64,000 bases of DNA from Streptomyces cinerochromogenes (GCF_014648635.1 NZ_BMRM01000001.1:434001-498000); one strand, 5' to 3'. Counted from the stretch's first letter, positions 1-8,977 are shown. The notes: generated from the letters alone by a model not told the origin. Translations and numbers: made by a program.

Positions 1-763
1 ACTTGGGGTGTTTCTCCAGGCAGAGGCGGACGAAGGGGAGCAGCTCCTCGGGGACCCCGGTCAGCTCGGGGGTGCCCTCGACGACGCGGGTGGCGGTCTC
101 CCAGGGGCTCGCGCTGTCGAAGGGGCCGTGCCGGGTGGCGGCGTACACGAGGACGGCGCCGAGGGAGAAGATGTCGGTGGCCGGGCCGACCTCGTGCGGG
201 GAGGCGAACTGCTCGGGGGACATGAAGGGCGGGGTGCCCATCACGCGGCCGGTCTGGGTGAGGGCGTCCATGCCGGCGGCCTCGGCGGCGCGGGAGATGC
301 CGAAGTCGATGACGCGGGGGCCGTCGTCGGCGAGCATCACGTTGGCCGGTTTCAGGTCCCGGTGGACGACTCCGGCGCGGTGGATGTCGCGCAGGGCCTC
401 GGCGAGGCCGGCGGCGAGTTCGCGCAGCCGGGCCGCCGGGAGCGGGCCGTGCCGGCGGACGTGGGTGCCGAGGTCCTCGCCGGGGATGTAGAGCGTGGCC
501 ATCCAGGGGCGGGGCGCGTCGGCGTCCGCGTCCACGACGGGTGCCGTGAAGGCGCCGCTGACCTGGCGGGCGGCGGCCACCTCGCGGCGGAACCGGGTGC
601 GGAACTCGTCGTCGTCGGCGTACTGGCCGTGGACGACCTTGACGGCGAGCCGGCGGCCGGAGGCGGAGCGGGCCAGGTAGACCACGCCCATGCCGCCGCT
701 GCCGAGGCGGTCCTCGATGCGGTAGCCGCCGATCTGCGCCGGGTCCGAGTCGCGCAGCGCCAT
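1..763 (-). CDS. Serine/threonine protein kinase, N-terminal part (cut by window edge)
   Basis: The reverse strand reads from an ATG at 763 off the left edge. The protein opens with a Pkn2-type kinase domain of the Hanks family found in actinobacteria. Visible motifs are the glycine loop (GSGGMGVVYLA), the AVKVV lysine, the catalytic HRDLKPAN, the metal-binding DFG and the SPEQ of the activation segment. About 254 residues are present, so nearly the whole catalytic domain is seen, but any transmembrane or sensor part lies outside the window. It should phosphorylate Ser/Thr on unknown proteins. The next gene upstream on the same strand is a small membrane protein starting at 1023. Confidence 0.93.
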   Translation of the reverse strand, partial: MALRDSDPAQIGGYRIEDRLGSGGMGVVYLARSASGRRLAVKVVHGQYADDDEFRTRFRREVAAARQVSGAFTAPVVDADADAPRPWMATLYIPGEDLGTHVRRHGPLPAARLRELAAGLAEALRDIHRAGVVHRDLKPANVMLADDGPRVIDFGISRAAEAAGMDALTQTGRVMGTPPFMSPEQFASPHEVGPATDIFSLGAVLVYAATRHGPFDSASPWETATRVVEGTPELTGVPEELLPFVRLCLEKHPK

Positions 764-828
764 CCCCGTACGTCCCCCCGTTGTTCCAGCTGTGCGGCCC
801 GCTCAGGCCGGCCGGCTCCCCCGCCGGG

Positions 829-1023
829 TCAGAACCTGATCGAGTTGATCGACTCCGCTATCGAGTTGAGGAAGCGGTTGATCGATGGTGCCATGCCGCT
901 GGAGGCGAGGAAGAAGCCGAAGAGGATGGCGACGATGGCGGGGCCTGCCTTGATGTTCCCTCCCCGGATCAGCACCACCAGGATGATCGCCAACAGCAGC
1001 ACCACAGACAGTGAAATGGCCAC
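829..1023 (-). CDS. Small two-helix membrane protein, unknown function
   Basis: Encodes 64 residues. The first 20 (AISLSVVLLLAIILVVLIRG) form a hydrophobic helix and residues 26-42 (GPAIVAILFGFFLASSG) a second, followed by a short amphipathic tail rich in Ser, Asn and Ile. No catalytic motif is visible. Codon use has the strong G/C third position of a real gene and the reading frame is clean. It sits 65 bp upstream of the kinase on the same strand, so the two could be cotranscribed. No clear ribosome binding site precedes the ATG. I recognise it only as a conserved type of small Streptomyces membrane protein. Confidence 0.75.
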   Translation of the reverse strand: MAISLSVVLLLAIILVVLIRGGNIKAGPAIVAILFGFFLASSGMAPSINRFLNSIAESINSIRF

Positions 1024-1463
1024 AACTGATCACACCCTCGGTCGGTCCGCTCTCCCGGCCCGGAGGTACGGCCCGCGCACCCCCGCCAGAACCATCGTGC
1101 CACCAACCCGCCCCCGTCATGCGGCGCATGACACAACGTCCGCACGGACGCCGGTGCGGGCGATCTTCCGTACAGCAATTCGAGGGGCTTCCGGCACCCG
1201 ACTCCCGGAGAAATTACGCGACTTCGTTTCCGTACCCACACATCACGTGTGCAGGTAATTCGAATTGATGGCACAGAGACAACGTATGCCCCAATTAGTC
1301 ATCATGAATCGGGACATCACGGGTGAACTGGCGACCCGAGTGTGCCCACCATCACGTGGACAAGGACCGCAAGTTCGGTAAATGAGCGGGTACCCGAACC
1401 CGATAACCAGGAATGACTGCGGGAGTTTTACGAAATCCCGCAGGCGACGCTAGGGTGCCTGAG
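1024..1463. other. Intergenic region of 440 bp, relatively AT-rich in the middle
   Basis: Divergent control region between the small membrane protein and the acyltransferase gene. It is markedly less GC-rich around 1200-1330 than flanking genes. It contains a small inverted repeat, CACAC-atcac-GTGTG (1237-1251). A 24-codon open frame (GTG 1342 to TGA 1416) just upstream of the acyltransferase lacks a ribosome binding site and is not called a gene. No RNA gene could be recognised. Confidence 0.5.
1451..1456 (+). promoter_or_regulatory. Putative -10 element for a leaderless acyltransferase transcript
   Basis: TAGGGT matches the actinobacterial TANNNT -10 pattern and lies 7 nt before the ATG at 1464. 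A weak -35-like TTACGA is at 1428-1433. With no Shine-Dalgarno sequence before the ATG, transcription probably begins at or next to the start codon. Confidence 0.5.
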
Positions 1464-2669
1464 ATGTTTGACGCCGCCTCGTCCCCCGGCCAGAACCGCA
1501 GCCCGCTCCCCCCGGCACAGCCGCCGGCGGACGGAGTGCCCGCTCCGCGTACCCCGACGAGCGCGCAGAACCAGCGCGGGCGGCAGCGGGGTCGGCAGCA
1601 GGCGGCGGACAGACCGGCATCCGGGCGGCAGCGTGACGCCTTCTTCGACAACGCCAAGTACCTGGCCATCGTGCTCGTGGCGATGGGGCACGCCTGGGAG
1701 CCGCTGAAGGGCGACAGCCGCATCCTGGAGGGCGCGTACACGGTCGTGTACTCCTTCCACATGCCGGCGTTCATCATCATCTCCGGCTTCTTCTCGCGCA
1801 GCTTCGACATGCGCCCGGACCGGCTGAAGCGGCTCATCACCGGCGTCGCCGTGCCGTACGTCCTGTTCGAGACGGCGTACCCGCTCTTCAAGAACGCCGT
1901 CACCGGCTCGCACGAGGAGATCAGCCTCCTCGACCCCTGGTACCTGACCTGGTTCCTGGCCGCCCTGTTCATCTGGCGGCTGACCACGCCCGTCTGGAAG
2001 CTGGTGCGCTGGCCGCTGCCGCTGGCCCTCGGCATCGCCATGCTGGCGACCGTCACCCCGAACATCGGTGACGACCTCGATCTGCAGCGGGTCCTGCAGT
2101 TCCTGCCGTACTTCGTGCTCGGCCTGTGCATGAAGCCCGAGCACTTCCACCTGGCGCGCCGGCGTTCGGTGCGGATCGCCTCGGTGCCGGTGTTCGCGGC
2201 GGCGCTGGCGGTCGGCTGGTGGGCGGTGCCGCGCATGAACACCGCGTGGTTCTACCACCGCGACTCCGCCCAGGAACTGGGCGCCCCCTGGTGGTGCGGC
2301 CCGGTGATGACGCTCGCCATGACGGGCTGCTCGCTGCTGCTGACGGCCTGCTTCTTCGCCTGGGTGCCGCGCCGGCGGATGTGGTTCACGGCGCTCGGCG
2401 CGGGCACCCTCTACGGCTATCTGCTGCACGGCTTCCTGGTGAAGCTCGGCGACTACCGCGGCTGGTTCGAGCACCCCTGGCTGCACCGCCCGCTCGGCGA
2501 GATCCTGGTGACCGTGCTGGCCGCGGCGGCCGTCACGGTGCTGTGCACCGGGCCGGTGCGGCGCGTCTTCCGGTTCGCGATGGAGCCGCGGATGGAGTGG
2601 GCGTTCCGGCAGGACGCGGCCGAACTGGCCCGCGAGCGGCACCGGCAGCGGGAGAAGGCCGCGGTCTAG
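1464..2669 (+). CDS. Acyltransferase-3 family integral membrane protein
   Basis: About 401 residues from the ATG at 1464. A 17-codon longer frame exists, but 1464 sits just behind a -10-like TAGGGT. After a Pro/Gln-rich cytoplasmic N-terminus (about 50 residues), the motif FFDNAKYLAIVLVAMGHAWE marks the family start; its His is the conserved residue of Acyl_transf_3 proteins. Roughly ten hydrophobic segments follow, and the protein ends with a charged tail (EWAFRQDAAELARERHRQ). Family members transfer acyl groups to sugars or other envelope substrates; the substrate here is unknown. The gene is monocistronic and faces the HD-domain gene tail to tail. Confidence 0.85.
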   Translation: MFDAASSPGQNRSPLPPAQPPADGVPAPRTPTSAQNQRGRQRGRQQAADRPASGRQRDAFFDNAKYLAIVLVAMGHAWEPLKGDSRILEGAYTVVYSFHMPAFIIISGFFSRSFDMRPDRLKRLITGVAVPYVLFETAYPLFKNAVTGSHEEISLLDPWYLTWFLAALFIWRLTTPVWKLVRWPLPLALGIAMLATVTPNIGDDLDLQRVLQFLPYFVLGLCMKPEHFHLARRRSVRIASVPVFAAALAVGWWAVPRMNTAWFYHRDSAQELGAPWWCGPVMTLAMTGCSLLLTACFFAWVPRRRMWFTALGAGTLYGYLLHGFLVKLGDYRGWFEHPWLHRPLGEILVTVLAAAAVTVLCTGPVRRVFRFAMEPRMEWAFRQDAAELARERHRQREKAAV

Positions 2670-2709
2670 CCGGGCCCGGGAGAAGGCCGGGGTCCAACCG
2701 GGCCCCGGC

Positions 2710-3156
2710 TCAGGGTTCGAGACCGAGAAGGGCGCGCATCCGGGCGTACTTCCCGGTCAGTCGGGTCCGGGTCGGCCCGTCGAGGACCGCGAGCCGCCGC
2801 GGGTCGGCGTTGTGGGCCAGGTCGGCCTCCTTCACCAGCGGCGCGCCCGGGGTGGCGAGGATCCGGCGCGCGTACGCCTCCGGTTCCTCGCCGGGCCGTT
2901 TGGTGAGGGCGTCCACGATGGCCTTGGTGCGCGGGGTCAGGGCGGCGGCGGCCAGCCACTGCCGGGTGAGCGCGTCGTCCTCGACGGCGTCGTGCAGCCA
3001 GGCCGCCGCGATCTGCTCGGGGTCGCCACCGCGGGCGCGCACGCCCTCGGCGACGGCCGCGAGGTGCTCGGCGTACGGCCGTCCCGCCTTGTCGGTCTGC
3101 CCCTCGTGGGCGGCGCGTGCGACGGCCTCGACCTCGGCGAGGGTGAGGTGGTTCAT
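2710..3156 (-). CDS. HD-domain phosphohydrolase, RelA/SpoT-hydrolase-like
   Basis: 148 residues from the ATG at 3156. A 16-codon upstream extension is open but is less likely, because GGGAGA lies about 10 nt upstream of 3156. The pattern matches small SpoT-like HD proteins: an N-terminal ARAAHEGQTDKAGRPYAEH helix and the metal-binding AAAWLHDAVEDD (His-Asp pair). The synthetase half of bifunctional Rel proteins is absent. Family members hydrolyse (p)ppGpp or other nucleotides, but the exact substrate is not evident. Its neighbour upstream on the same strand is the SpoIIE-type phosphatase, 73 bp away. Confidence 0.8.
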   Translation of the reverse strand: MNHLTLAEVEAVARAAHEGQTDKAGRPYAEHLAAVAEGVRARGGDPEQIAAAWLHDAVEDDALTRQWLAAAALTPRTKAIVDALTKRPGEEPEAYARRILATPGAPLVKEADLAHNADPRRLAVLDGPTRTRLTGKYARMRALLGLEP

Positions 3157-3228
3157 GGGGCCAGTGTCTCCCGGCCGGGCCGGTTCACGGGCCCGGTGCC
3201 TCACCGGGCGGGCCTTCGGCCGTGGTGC

Positions 3229-4401
3229 TCAGCGGCCGTTCGCCGTCGCCTCGCGGCAGATCAGCAGCAGGGCGCGGTCGTCGTTGACGTCCTTCGCCAC
3301 CGCCTCGATGAGATGCCAGGCGGCGCCGTGGAAGCCGCCGGCGACATAGCGGTCGGCCTCGCCGGTGAGCCGGTCGATGCCCTCCACGATGTCCCGGTCG
3401 GAGGTCTCCACCAGTCCGTCCGTGAACAGCATCAGCACGTCCCCGGGCCGCAGCGAGCCCTTGACGGGGTCGAACTGGGCGCCGTCGTACACACCGAGAA
3501 GCGGGCCCTCGGCGGCCTTCTCCTCCCAGCGCCCGCTGCCCGCGCTGAGCTGGAGCCCCGGCGGATGGCCCGCGGTGTACAGCTCGTAGTCCCCGGAGTC
3601 GAGGTCCAGGACGAGGTGGATGGAGGTGGCGAAGCCCTCGTCCCAGTCCTGGCGGAGCAGGTAGCCGTTGGCGGCCGGGAGGAAGGCGTGCGGGGGCAGC
3701 GAGCCGAGGAGGCCGCCGAAGGCGCCGGACAGCAGCAGGGCGCGCGAACCCGCGTCCATGCCCTTGCCGGACACGTCCGTCAGCACGACCTCCAGCGTGC
3801 GGCCGCCGTTGGTGCGGGCCGCGACGACGAAGTCACCGGAGAAGGACTGGCCGCCCGCCGGACGCAGCGCCATCTCGTGGTGCCAGCTCTGCGGCAGCTT
3901 CGGCAGCTTGCTCTGCACCCGGATCCGCTCGCGCAGGTCGAACAGCATGGTGCCGCCGCGCCGCCAGGGCACGCCGACCCGGCTGCGGAACTGCGCGGTC
4001 AGCAGCCCGAAGAAGCCGCACGCGGCGACCACCAGGACGATGCCCGGGGTGACGCGTGAGGGGCCCTCGGTGTACGGGCCGAGCCGCACCGACTCCACGA
4101 TCAGCGCGGTGGCCGCCGCCGCGTACAGCCCGAGCAGGCTCGCCGGGCGCAGCAGCAGTCCGCCGGCGACGATCGGCAGCACCAGGGTGGCCGGGGAGCA
4201 CCACACCGAGTCGAGCAGGGTCATGGCGGCGAGGACCGGGACGGTCAGCAGCAGTCCGGCGAAGGCGACCCAGTCGGAGCCGTCCCCGCGGAAGTAGTCC
4301 ACGGCGCTTCTGCGCAGGCCGACGCGGACCCGGTGCCACTGCTTCTTCCACCGGGCCGTGAGCGTCTCGGCCTTCGAGCGCCGTTGTCGTCCTGCTGCCA
4401 T
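3229..4401 (-). CDS. Membrane-anchored SpoIIE/PP2C-type protein phosphatase
   Basis: 390 residues. After a basic N-terminus, hydrophobic segments from about residue 45 to 135 give three to four membrane helices. A cytoplasmic SpoIIE/PP2C_2 domain fills the rest. Metal-binding aspartates appear in SFSGDFVVAAR, LTDVSGKGMDAG, LFTDGLVETSDR and NDDRALLL. No PAS, GAF or kinase-like ATPase domain is attached, so the sensory input must come through the membrane part or a partner. Such phosphatases usually dephosphorylate anti-anti-sigma proteins in partner-switching pathways; no partner gene lies adjacent, so the target is unknown. Confidence 0.9.
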   Translation of the reverse strand: MAAGRQRRSKAETLTARWKKQWHRVRVGLRRSAVDYFRGDGSDWVAFAGLLLTVPVLAAMTLLDSVWCSPATLVLPIVAGGLLLRPASLLGLYAAAATALIVESVRLGPYTEGPSRVTPGIVLVVAACGFFGLLTAQFRSRVGVPWRRGGTMLFDLRERIRVQSKLPKLPQSWHHEMALRPAGGQSFSGDFVVAARTNGGRTLEVVLTDVSGKGMDAGSRALLLSGAFGGLLGSLPPHAFLPAANGYLLRQDWDEGFATSIHLVLDLDSGDYELYTAGHPPGLQLSAGSGRWEEKAAEGPLLGVYDGAQFDPVKGSLRPGDVLMLFTDGLVETSDRDIVEGIDRLTGEADRYVAGGFHGAAWHLIEAVAKDVNDDRALLLICREATANGR

Positions 4402-4584
4402 CAGTTCGCGACCCTATCCAGCGGACCGGCTGCTTGGCACGGGAGGTCCCACTTGTCCCCCCTGCGAGATTCCACTTCGCCGTCCGCCCACCGCGGTCGC
4501 GCCCGCCTCGCGCCCGGCTCGCCCCGGGTTCGGCCGGGTCGAAAATCGCTGGCTCGTCCCCCTTCGCCCTGATAGGCATGGCCC

Positions 4585-5826
4585 ATGGGGACTGACCACG
4601 GGACCGAGTTGAAGACGCTGCGCCCGGAGGAGTTCGACCGGTGGTGGGACCACGTGGTGCGCGCCTTCGGCGGCGGACCGGCTTCCACCGAAGAGCGCGA
4701 ACTGGATAAATCGCTCACCGAGTTCGACCGCTCGCTGGCCGTCTGGGACGGGGACACGCTCGTCGGTACGTCCGGGGCCTTCAGCTTCCGGATGACCGTG
4801 CCGGGCGGGGCGGTGGTGCCCACGGCCGGTGTGACGATGGTCAGCGTGGCCGCGACGCACCGGCGGCGCGGGGTGTTGACGTCGATGATGCGGCGGCTGC
4901 TGGACGACGCGCGTGCCAAGGGCGAGCCGCTGGCCGCGTTGTTCGCCTCCGAGCCCGCGATCTACGGCCGCTTCGGGTACGGCATGGCGACCTTCCAGCT
5001 CAACGCCGAGATCGACACCGGCCGGGTGACGCCGGCCCTGCCCGCGGGCACCGACGAGGTGCGCGTGCGGTACGCGTCGCCCGCGGACGTCCTGGCGGAG
5101 TGCGAGGCGGTGTACGCGGCGCTCGTGCCCCGGCGCCCCGGCATGCTGGCGCGCCGGCCCGGCTGGGAGCGGGCGGGGCTGCTCGACCCGGAGAGCGAGC
5201 GGGAGGGGGCGTCGGCCCTGCAGTGCGTGGTCGCCGAACGGGACGGCGGGGTGACCGGGTACGCGCGCTTCCGCACCAAGATGGGCTGGGGTCCGAGCGG
5301 CCACGACGGCACGGTGACCCTGGAGGACCTGGGCGCGCTCGATCCGGCGAGTGAGGGCGCGCTGTGGCGCTTCCTGTTCGGCGTCGACCTGATGACGACG
5401 CTGCGGGTGCGGGGGCGGCCGGTCGACGACGGCTGGCAGCATCTGGTCTCCGACCTGCGCCGCTGTCTGCCGCAGCAGCGGGACGCGGGGTACGTCCGGC
5501 TCGTGGACGTGGGCGCGGCCCTGTCGGCGCGTACGTATCTGACGCCCGTGGATGTGGTGCTGGAGGTCGAGGACGCCTTCTGCCCCTGGAACGCGGGGCG
5601 TTGGCGGCTCACCGGCGACGCGAAGGGCGCGTCCTGCGAGCGTACGGCCGACGCGGCCGACCTCGCCCTGTCCGTACGGGAGTTGGGCGCGGCCTATCTG
5701 GGCGGGGTGAGCCTGCTGTCACTGGCGGCGGCCGGGCGGGTACGGGAGCTGCGGCCGGGGACGCTGGCGGAGGCGTCGGTGGGCTTCGGCTCGACGGTGG
5801 CCCCGTGGCTGCCGCACGGCTTCTAG
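4585..5826 (+). CDS. Eis-like GNAT N-acetyltransferase
   Basis: 413 residues. The N-terminal GNAT fold includes the acetyl-CoA loop VAATHRRRGVLTSMM (about residues 91-105) and the ASEPAIYGRFGYG segment typical of the enhanced-intracellular-survival (Eis) family. A second GNAT-like fold and a C-terminal sterol-carrier-like domain follow. The protein ends exactly in PHGF; in Eis enzymes the carboxylate of a C-terminal Phe takes part in catalysis, so the intact end supports activity. Eis proteins acetylate amines of aminoglycosides or peptides, but the natural substrate here is unknown. There is no clear ribosome binding site before the ATG. Confidence 0.88.
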   Translation: MGTDHGTELKTLRPEEFDRWWDHVVRAFGGGPASTEERELDKSLTEFDRSLAVWDGDTLVGTSGAFSFRMTVPGGAVVPTAGVTMVSVAATHRRRGVLTSMMRRLLDDARAKGEPLAALFASEPAIYGRFGYGMATFQLNAEIDTGRVTPALPAGTDEVRVRYASPADVLAECEAVYAALVPRRPGMLARRPGWERAGLLDPESEREGASALQCVVAERDGGVTGYARFRTKMGWGPSGHDGTVTLEDLGALDPASEGALWRFLFGVDLMTTLRVRGRPVDDGWQHLVSDLRRCLPQQRDAGYVRLVDVGAALSARTYLTPVDVVLEVEDAFCPWNAGRWRLTGDAKGASCERTADAADLALSVRELGAAYLGGVSLLSLAAAGRVRELRPGTLAEASVGFGSTVAPWLPHGF

Positions 5827-5900
5827 ACCACCGCTTCCGAGGCCACCGGTCCCGGATCACCGGTCCCAGGCCACCGCTTCCCCGGTGGCCGTTTCCCGGT

Positions 5901-6710
5901 TCAGCGTTTCTGGCAGGCCGGGCACCAGAAGAGGTTGCGGGCGGCGAGATCGGCGGTGCGGATCTCGCCGCCGCAGACGTGGCAGGGCAGGGTGGCCCGG
6001 CGGTAGACGTACACCTCACCGCCGTGGTCGTCCACGCGGGGCGGGCGGCCCATCGCCTCCGGGGTGTGCTCCGGACGGACGGTGTCGATCCGGTTGTTCC
6101 GTACACCCTCCCGCATCAGCTCGACCAGGTCGGTCCAGAGCGCGTCCCACTCGGCCGGGGTGATGTCCCGTCCCGCGCGGTAGGGGTCGATGCCGTGCCG
6201 GAAGAGGACCTCGGCGCGGTAGACGTTGCCGACGCCGGCCACGGTCTTCTGGTCCATGAGGAGCGCGGCGATCGTGGTGCGGCTGCGGGAGATCCTCCGG
6301 TACGCCGCGTCCGGGTCGGCGTCCGCGCGGAGCGGGTCGGGGCCGAGGCGGTCGTGGATCGCCCGCTTCTCGGGGTCCGTGATCAGGGCGCAGGTGGTGG
6401 GGCCACGGAGGTCGACGTACGAGGTGTCGTTCGCGAGGCGGAGCCGGACGGTGTCCGTCGGCGGGGGCGGCGGGGCCTCGCCGAAGCCGACCTTGCCGAA
6501 GAGGCCGAGGTGGATGTGGACCCAGTCGGCGTGCCGGAACCGCAGGAAGAGGTGCTTGCCGTGGGCTTCGGTGGCGGTCAGCTCGGTGCGGTCCAGGAGG
6601 GCGGCGGCGTCGGAGAACTTGCCCTGGGGGCTGGTGACGCGGGCGGGCCGTCCCAGGAAGCGGTCGGCGTAGTCCTGGGCCAGCCGGTGAATGGTGTGCC
6701 CTTCTGGCAC
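5901..6710 (-). CDS. nei: Fpg/Nei-family DNA glycosylase/AP lyase (endonuclease VIII-like)
   Basis: The start is the GTG at 6710, not the upstream ATG. It is preceded by AAAGGA at good spacing and gives an N-terminus MPEGHTIHRLA, where Pro2 is the catalytic nucleophile and Glu3 the acid of this family. The product is 269 residues and ends with a zinc finger (CHVCGG...FWCPACQKR). The central helix-two-turn-helix includes TVAGVGNVYRAE. It excises oxidised bases and nicks at abasic sites. The PEGHTIHR start resembles the actinobacterial Nei group more than MutM, which starts PELPEVE. It follows rpiB on the same strand after a hairpin. Confidence 0.92.
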   Translation of the reverse strand: MPEGHTIHRLAQDYADRFLGRPARVTSPQGKFSDAAALLDRTELTATEAHGKHLFLRFRHADWVHIHLGLFGKVGFGEAPPPPPTDTVRLRLANDTSYVDLRGPTTCALITDPEKRAIHDRLGPDPLRADADPDAAYRRISRSRTTIAALLMDQKTVAGVGNVYRAEVLFRHGIDPYRAGRDITPAEWDALWTDLVELMREGVRNNRIDTVRPEHTPEAMGRPPRVDDHGGEVYVYRRATLPCHVCGGEIRTADLAARNLFWCPACQKR

Positions 6711-6751
6711 GGAGGGGTGTCCTTTCGCTCCGTCGCCCACGCGGTGAACGA

Positions 6752-6776
6752 GCGGGCCGGCCTCACGCCGGCCCGC
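6752..6776 (-). terminator. Hairpin downstream of rpiB
   Basis: Perfect 10-bp stem (GCGGGCCGGC / GCCGGCCCGC) with a 5-nt loop between rpiB and the glycosylase gene. It has no T-tract, as is common in high-GC actinobacteria. Confidence 0.5.
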
Positions 6777-6838
6777 CGGGGCACCCCTCCGGCCGGCCGG
6801 GCCGGGCGGCCGGGTGGAGGGGCGGGCGGGCCGAAGGG

Positions 6839-7324
6839 CTACTGCTGGGGGTGGTGGGCCGGGATCGGGGGGAGGTCGCCGGTCGTCTCGTAGGCCGACA
6901 GCATGTCGATCCGGCGGATGTGCCGCTCGTCGCCCGAGAACGGCGTGGCGAGGAAGACCTCGACGAACTTGGTCGCCTCCTCGGTGCTGTGCATCCGCGC
7001 ACCCACGGCCACCACGTTGGCGTTGTTGTGCTGACGCCCGAGCGCGGCCGTCTCCTCGCTCCAGGCCAGCGCCGCGCGCACGCCCTTCACCTTGTTCGCG
7101 GCGATCTGCTCACCGTTGCCGGAACCGCCGATCACGATGCCGAGGGCGTCCTCGTCCGCGGCCGTCCTCTCCGCGGCGCGGAGGCAGAAGGGCGGGTAGT
7201 CGTCCTGGGCGTCGTAGATGTGCGGCCCGCAGTCGACGGGCTCGTGGCCGGCGGCCTTCAGCCACTCGACGAGGTGGTTCTTGAGTTCGTAGCCCGCATG
7301 GTCCGAGCCGAGATACACGCGCAT
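6839..7324 (-). CDS. rpiB: Ribose-5-phosphate isomerase B
   Basis: 161 residues starting MRVYLGSDHAGYELKNHL, the standard RpiB N-terminus with substrate-binding Asp8 and His9. The GSGNGEQIAANKV block carries the catalytic Glu72 typical of actinobacterial RpiB, which uses Glu where the E. coli type uses Cys. It interconverts ribose-5-phosphate and ribulose-5-phosphate in the pentose phosphate pathway. No Shine-Dalgarno precedes the ATG, so the transcript may be leaderless. Length is normal for the family. Confidence 0.96.
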   Translation of the reverse strand: MRVYLGSDHAGYELKNHLVEWLKAAGHEPVDCGPHIYDAQDDYPPFCLRAAERTAADEDALGIVIGGSGNGEQIAANKVKGVRAALAWSEETAALGRQHNNANVVAVGARMHSTEEATKFVEVFLATPFSGDERHIRRIDMLSAYETTGDLPPIPAHHPQQ

Positions 7325-7439
7325 GCCACGAGTGTGACACGGCCGTTCCGGGGCAGCAGCCCCAGGGTGCAGGGGGGCGAATGCGCCCGAAAAGTGTGAG
7401 CAAGGCCATAGAACCTCAAGGGAACCTCAAGTAACGATA

Positions 7440-7477
7440 CGGATTCAGAGGTTCCCGAATCCGTTCGCCTCGGATTC
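7440..7477. promoter_or_regulatory. Three CGGATTC half-sites upstream of the permease
   Basis: CGGATTC at 7440-7446, its exact reverse complement GAATCCG at 7457-7463, and CGGATTC again at 7471-7477. The first pair forms an inverted repeat 65-100 bp upstream of the permease ATG. A direct repeat GAACCTCAAG also lies nearby (7411-7420 and 7422-7431). Likely a regulator binding site; the regulator is unknown. Confidence 0.45.
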
Positions 7478-7541
7478 ACTGGACCGACTCGTACACCGCT
7501 CGTACGGGCAGCCCCACACCTGGCGCAAAGGAAACCCCACC

Positions 7542-8960
7542 ATGACCCCTGGTTCGGGCCTCCAAGCAGGACTCAAGAACCGTCACCTGTCGATGATCGC
7601 GATCGGTGGTGTCATCGGAGCCGGCCTCTTCGTCGGTTCGAAGTCCGGGATCGCCACCGCGGGTCCCGGCATCCTCCTTTCCTACGCTCTCGTCGGCACG
7701 CTCGTCGTCCTCGTGATGCGCATGCTCGGCGAGATGTCCGCGGCCAACCCGACCTCCGGCTCGTTCTCCGCGCACGCCGACCGTGCGCTGGGCCGCTGGG
7801 CCGGTTTCTCCATCGGCTGGCTCTACTGGTTCTTCTGGGTCGTCGTGCTCGCCGTCGAGGCGACCGCCGGCGCCGGGATCCTCCACGACTGGGTCCCGGG
7901 CATATCGCAGTGGGCCTGGGCGCTCATCGTGATGACCGTGCTGACCGCGACCAACCTGGTCTCCGTCGGCTCCTACGGCGAGTTCGAGTTCTGGTTCGCC
8001 GGTATCAAGGTCGTGGCGATCGGGGCGTTCATCGTCGTCGGCCTGCTGGCCATCTTCGGTGTCCTGCCGGGCGTGCACGCCGACAAGGCGAGCTTCGGCA
8101 ACCTGACCTCGCACGGCGGGTTCCTGCCGCACGGCCCGGGCTCGATCCTCACCGGTGTGCTGCTGGTCGTCTTCTCCTTCATGGGCAGCGAGATCGCCAC
8201 CCTGGCGGCCGGTGAGTCCGAGAACCCGCAGCAGGCGGTCACCAAGTCGACCAACAGCATCATCTGGCGGATCGGCGTCTTCTACCTGGGCTCGATCCTG
8301 GTCGTGGTCTCGCTGCTGCCGTGGAACGACCCGTCCATCGCGAAGGACGGCTCCTACGTCGCCGCGCTGAACTCGCTGGGCATCGCGCACGCCGGTCAGA
8401 TCATGAACTTCATCGTGCTGACCTCGGTGCTGTCCTGTCTGAACTCGGGCCTGTACACGGCCTCCCGCATGGCCTTCTCGCTCGGCGAGCGGGGCGACGC
8501 GCCGAAGGCGTTCGCGCGGGTCAACAGCCGGGGTGTGCCGATGGCGGCGATCCTCGCGTCGGTGGTGTTCGGCTTCGTCGCCGTCTTCTTCAACTACCTG
8601 TCCCCGGACACGATCTTCCTCTTCCTCGTCAACTCCTCCGGCGCGGTGGCCCTGTTCGTGTGGCTGGTCATCTGCTTCTCGCAGCTGCGGATGCGGAAGA
8701 TCCTCCAGCGGGAGTCGCCGGAGAAGCTCGTCGTGAAGATGTGGCTGTACCCGTACCTGACCTGGGCGACGGCCGCGCTGATCGTGTTCGTCCTCGGCTA
8801 CATGCTGACCGACACCGAGCACGACGGCCGGGAGACCGTGCTGCTGTCGCTGCTGGTCGCGGCGGTCGTGCTGGTGATCGCCGTGGTCAAGGAGCGGATC
8901 GCGGCGAACCGGCCGGCCCCCGCCGCGGAGGCCCCGGCCGACAGGATCTCCGTCGGCTGA
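7542..8960 (+). CDS. Amino-acid permease, APC superfamily (GabP/AroP-like)
   Basis: 472 residues with 12 hydrophobic segments. The N-terminal KNRHLSMIAIGGVIGAGLFV is the unwound helix-1 substrate and sodium/proton region of the APC amino acid transporter family, followed by the conserved LGEMSA...SGSFSAHADRALG. ESENPQQAV is the cytoplasmic signature after helix 6. It imports an amino acid (GABA- or aromatic-type permeases are closest by eye), but the substrate cannot be assigned. AAAGGA precedes the ATG at workable spacing. A paralog lies at 10150. The gene ends before a strong hairpin at 8978-9020. Confidence 0.9.
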   Translation: MTPGSGLQAGLKNRHLSMIAIGGVIGAGLFVGSKSGIATAGPGILLSYALVGTLVVLVMRMLGEMSAANPTSGSFSAHADRALGRWAGFSIGWLYWFFWVVVLAVEATAGAGILHDWVPGISQWAWALIVMTVLTATNLVSVGSYGEFEFWFAGIKVVAIGAFIVVGLLAIFGVLPGVHADKASFGNLTSHGGFLPHGPGSILTGVLLVVFSFMGSEIATLAAGESENPQQAVTKSTNSIIWRIGVFYLGSILVVVSLLPWNDPSIAKDGSYVAALNSLGIAHAGQIMNFIVLTSVLSCLNSGLYTASRMAFSLGERGDAPKAFARVNSRGVPMAAILASVVFGFVAVFFNYLSPDTIFLFLVNSSGAVALFVWLVICFSQLRMRKILQRESPEKLVVKMWLYPYLTWATAALIVFVLGYMLTDTEHDGRETVLLSLLVAAVVLVIAVVKERIAANRPAPAAEAPADRISVG

Positions 8961-8977
8961 TCCCGCCCGGGACCCGC

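Noticed and set aside
1342..1416. 24-aa ORF upstream of the acyltransferase gene
   Set aside because: No ribosome binding site, no recognisable motif, and the length is expected by chance.
1413..1463. Longer N-terminus for the acyltransferase from the ATG at 1413
   Set aside because: The extension would be translated through a -10-like TAGGGT; the ATG at 1464 fits a leaderless transcript better.
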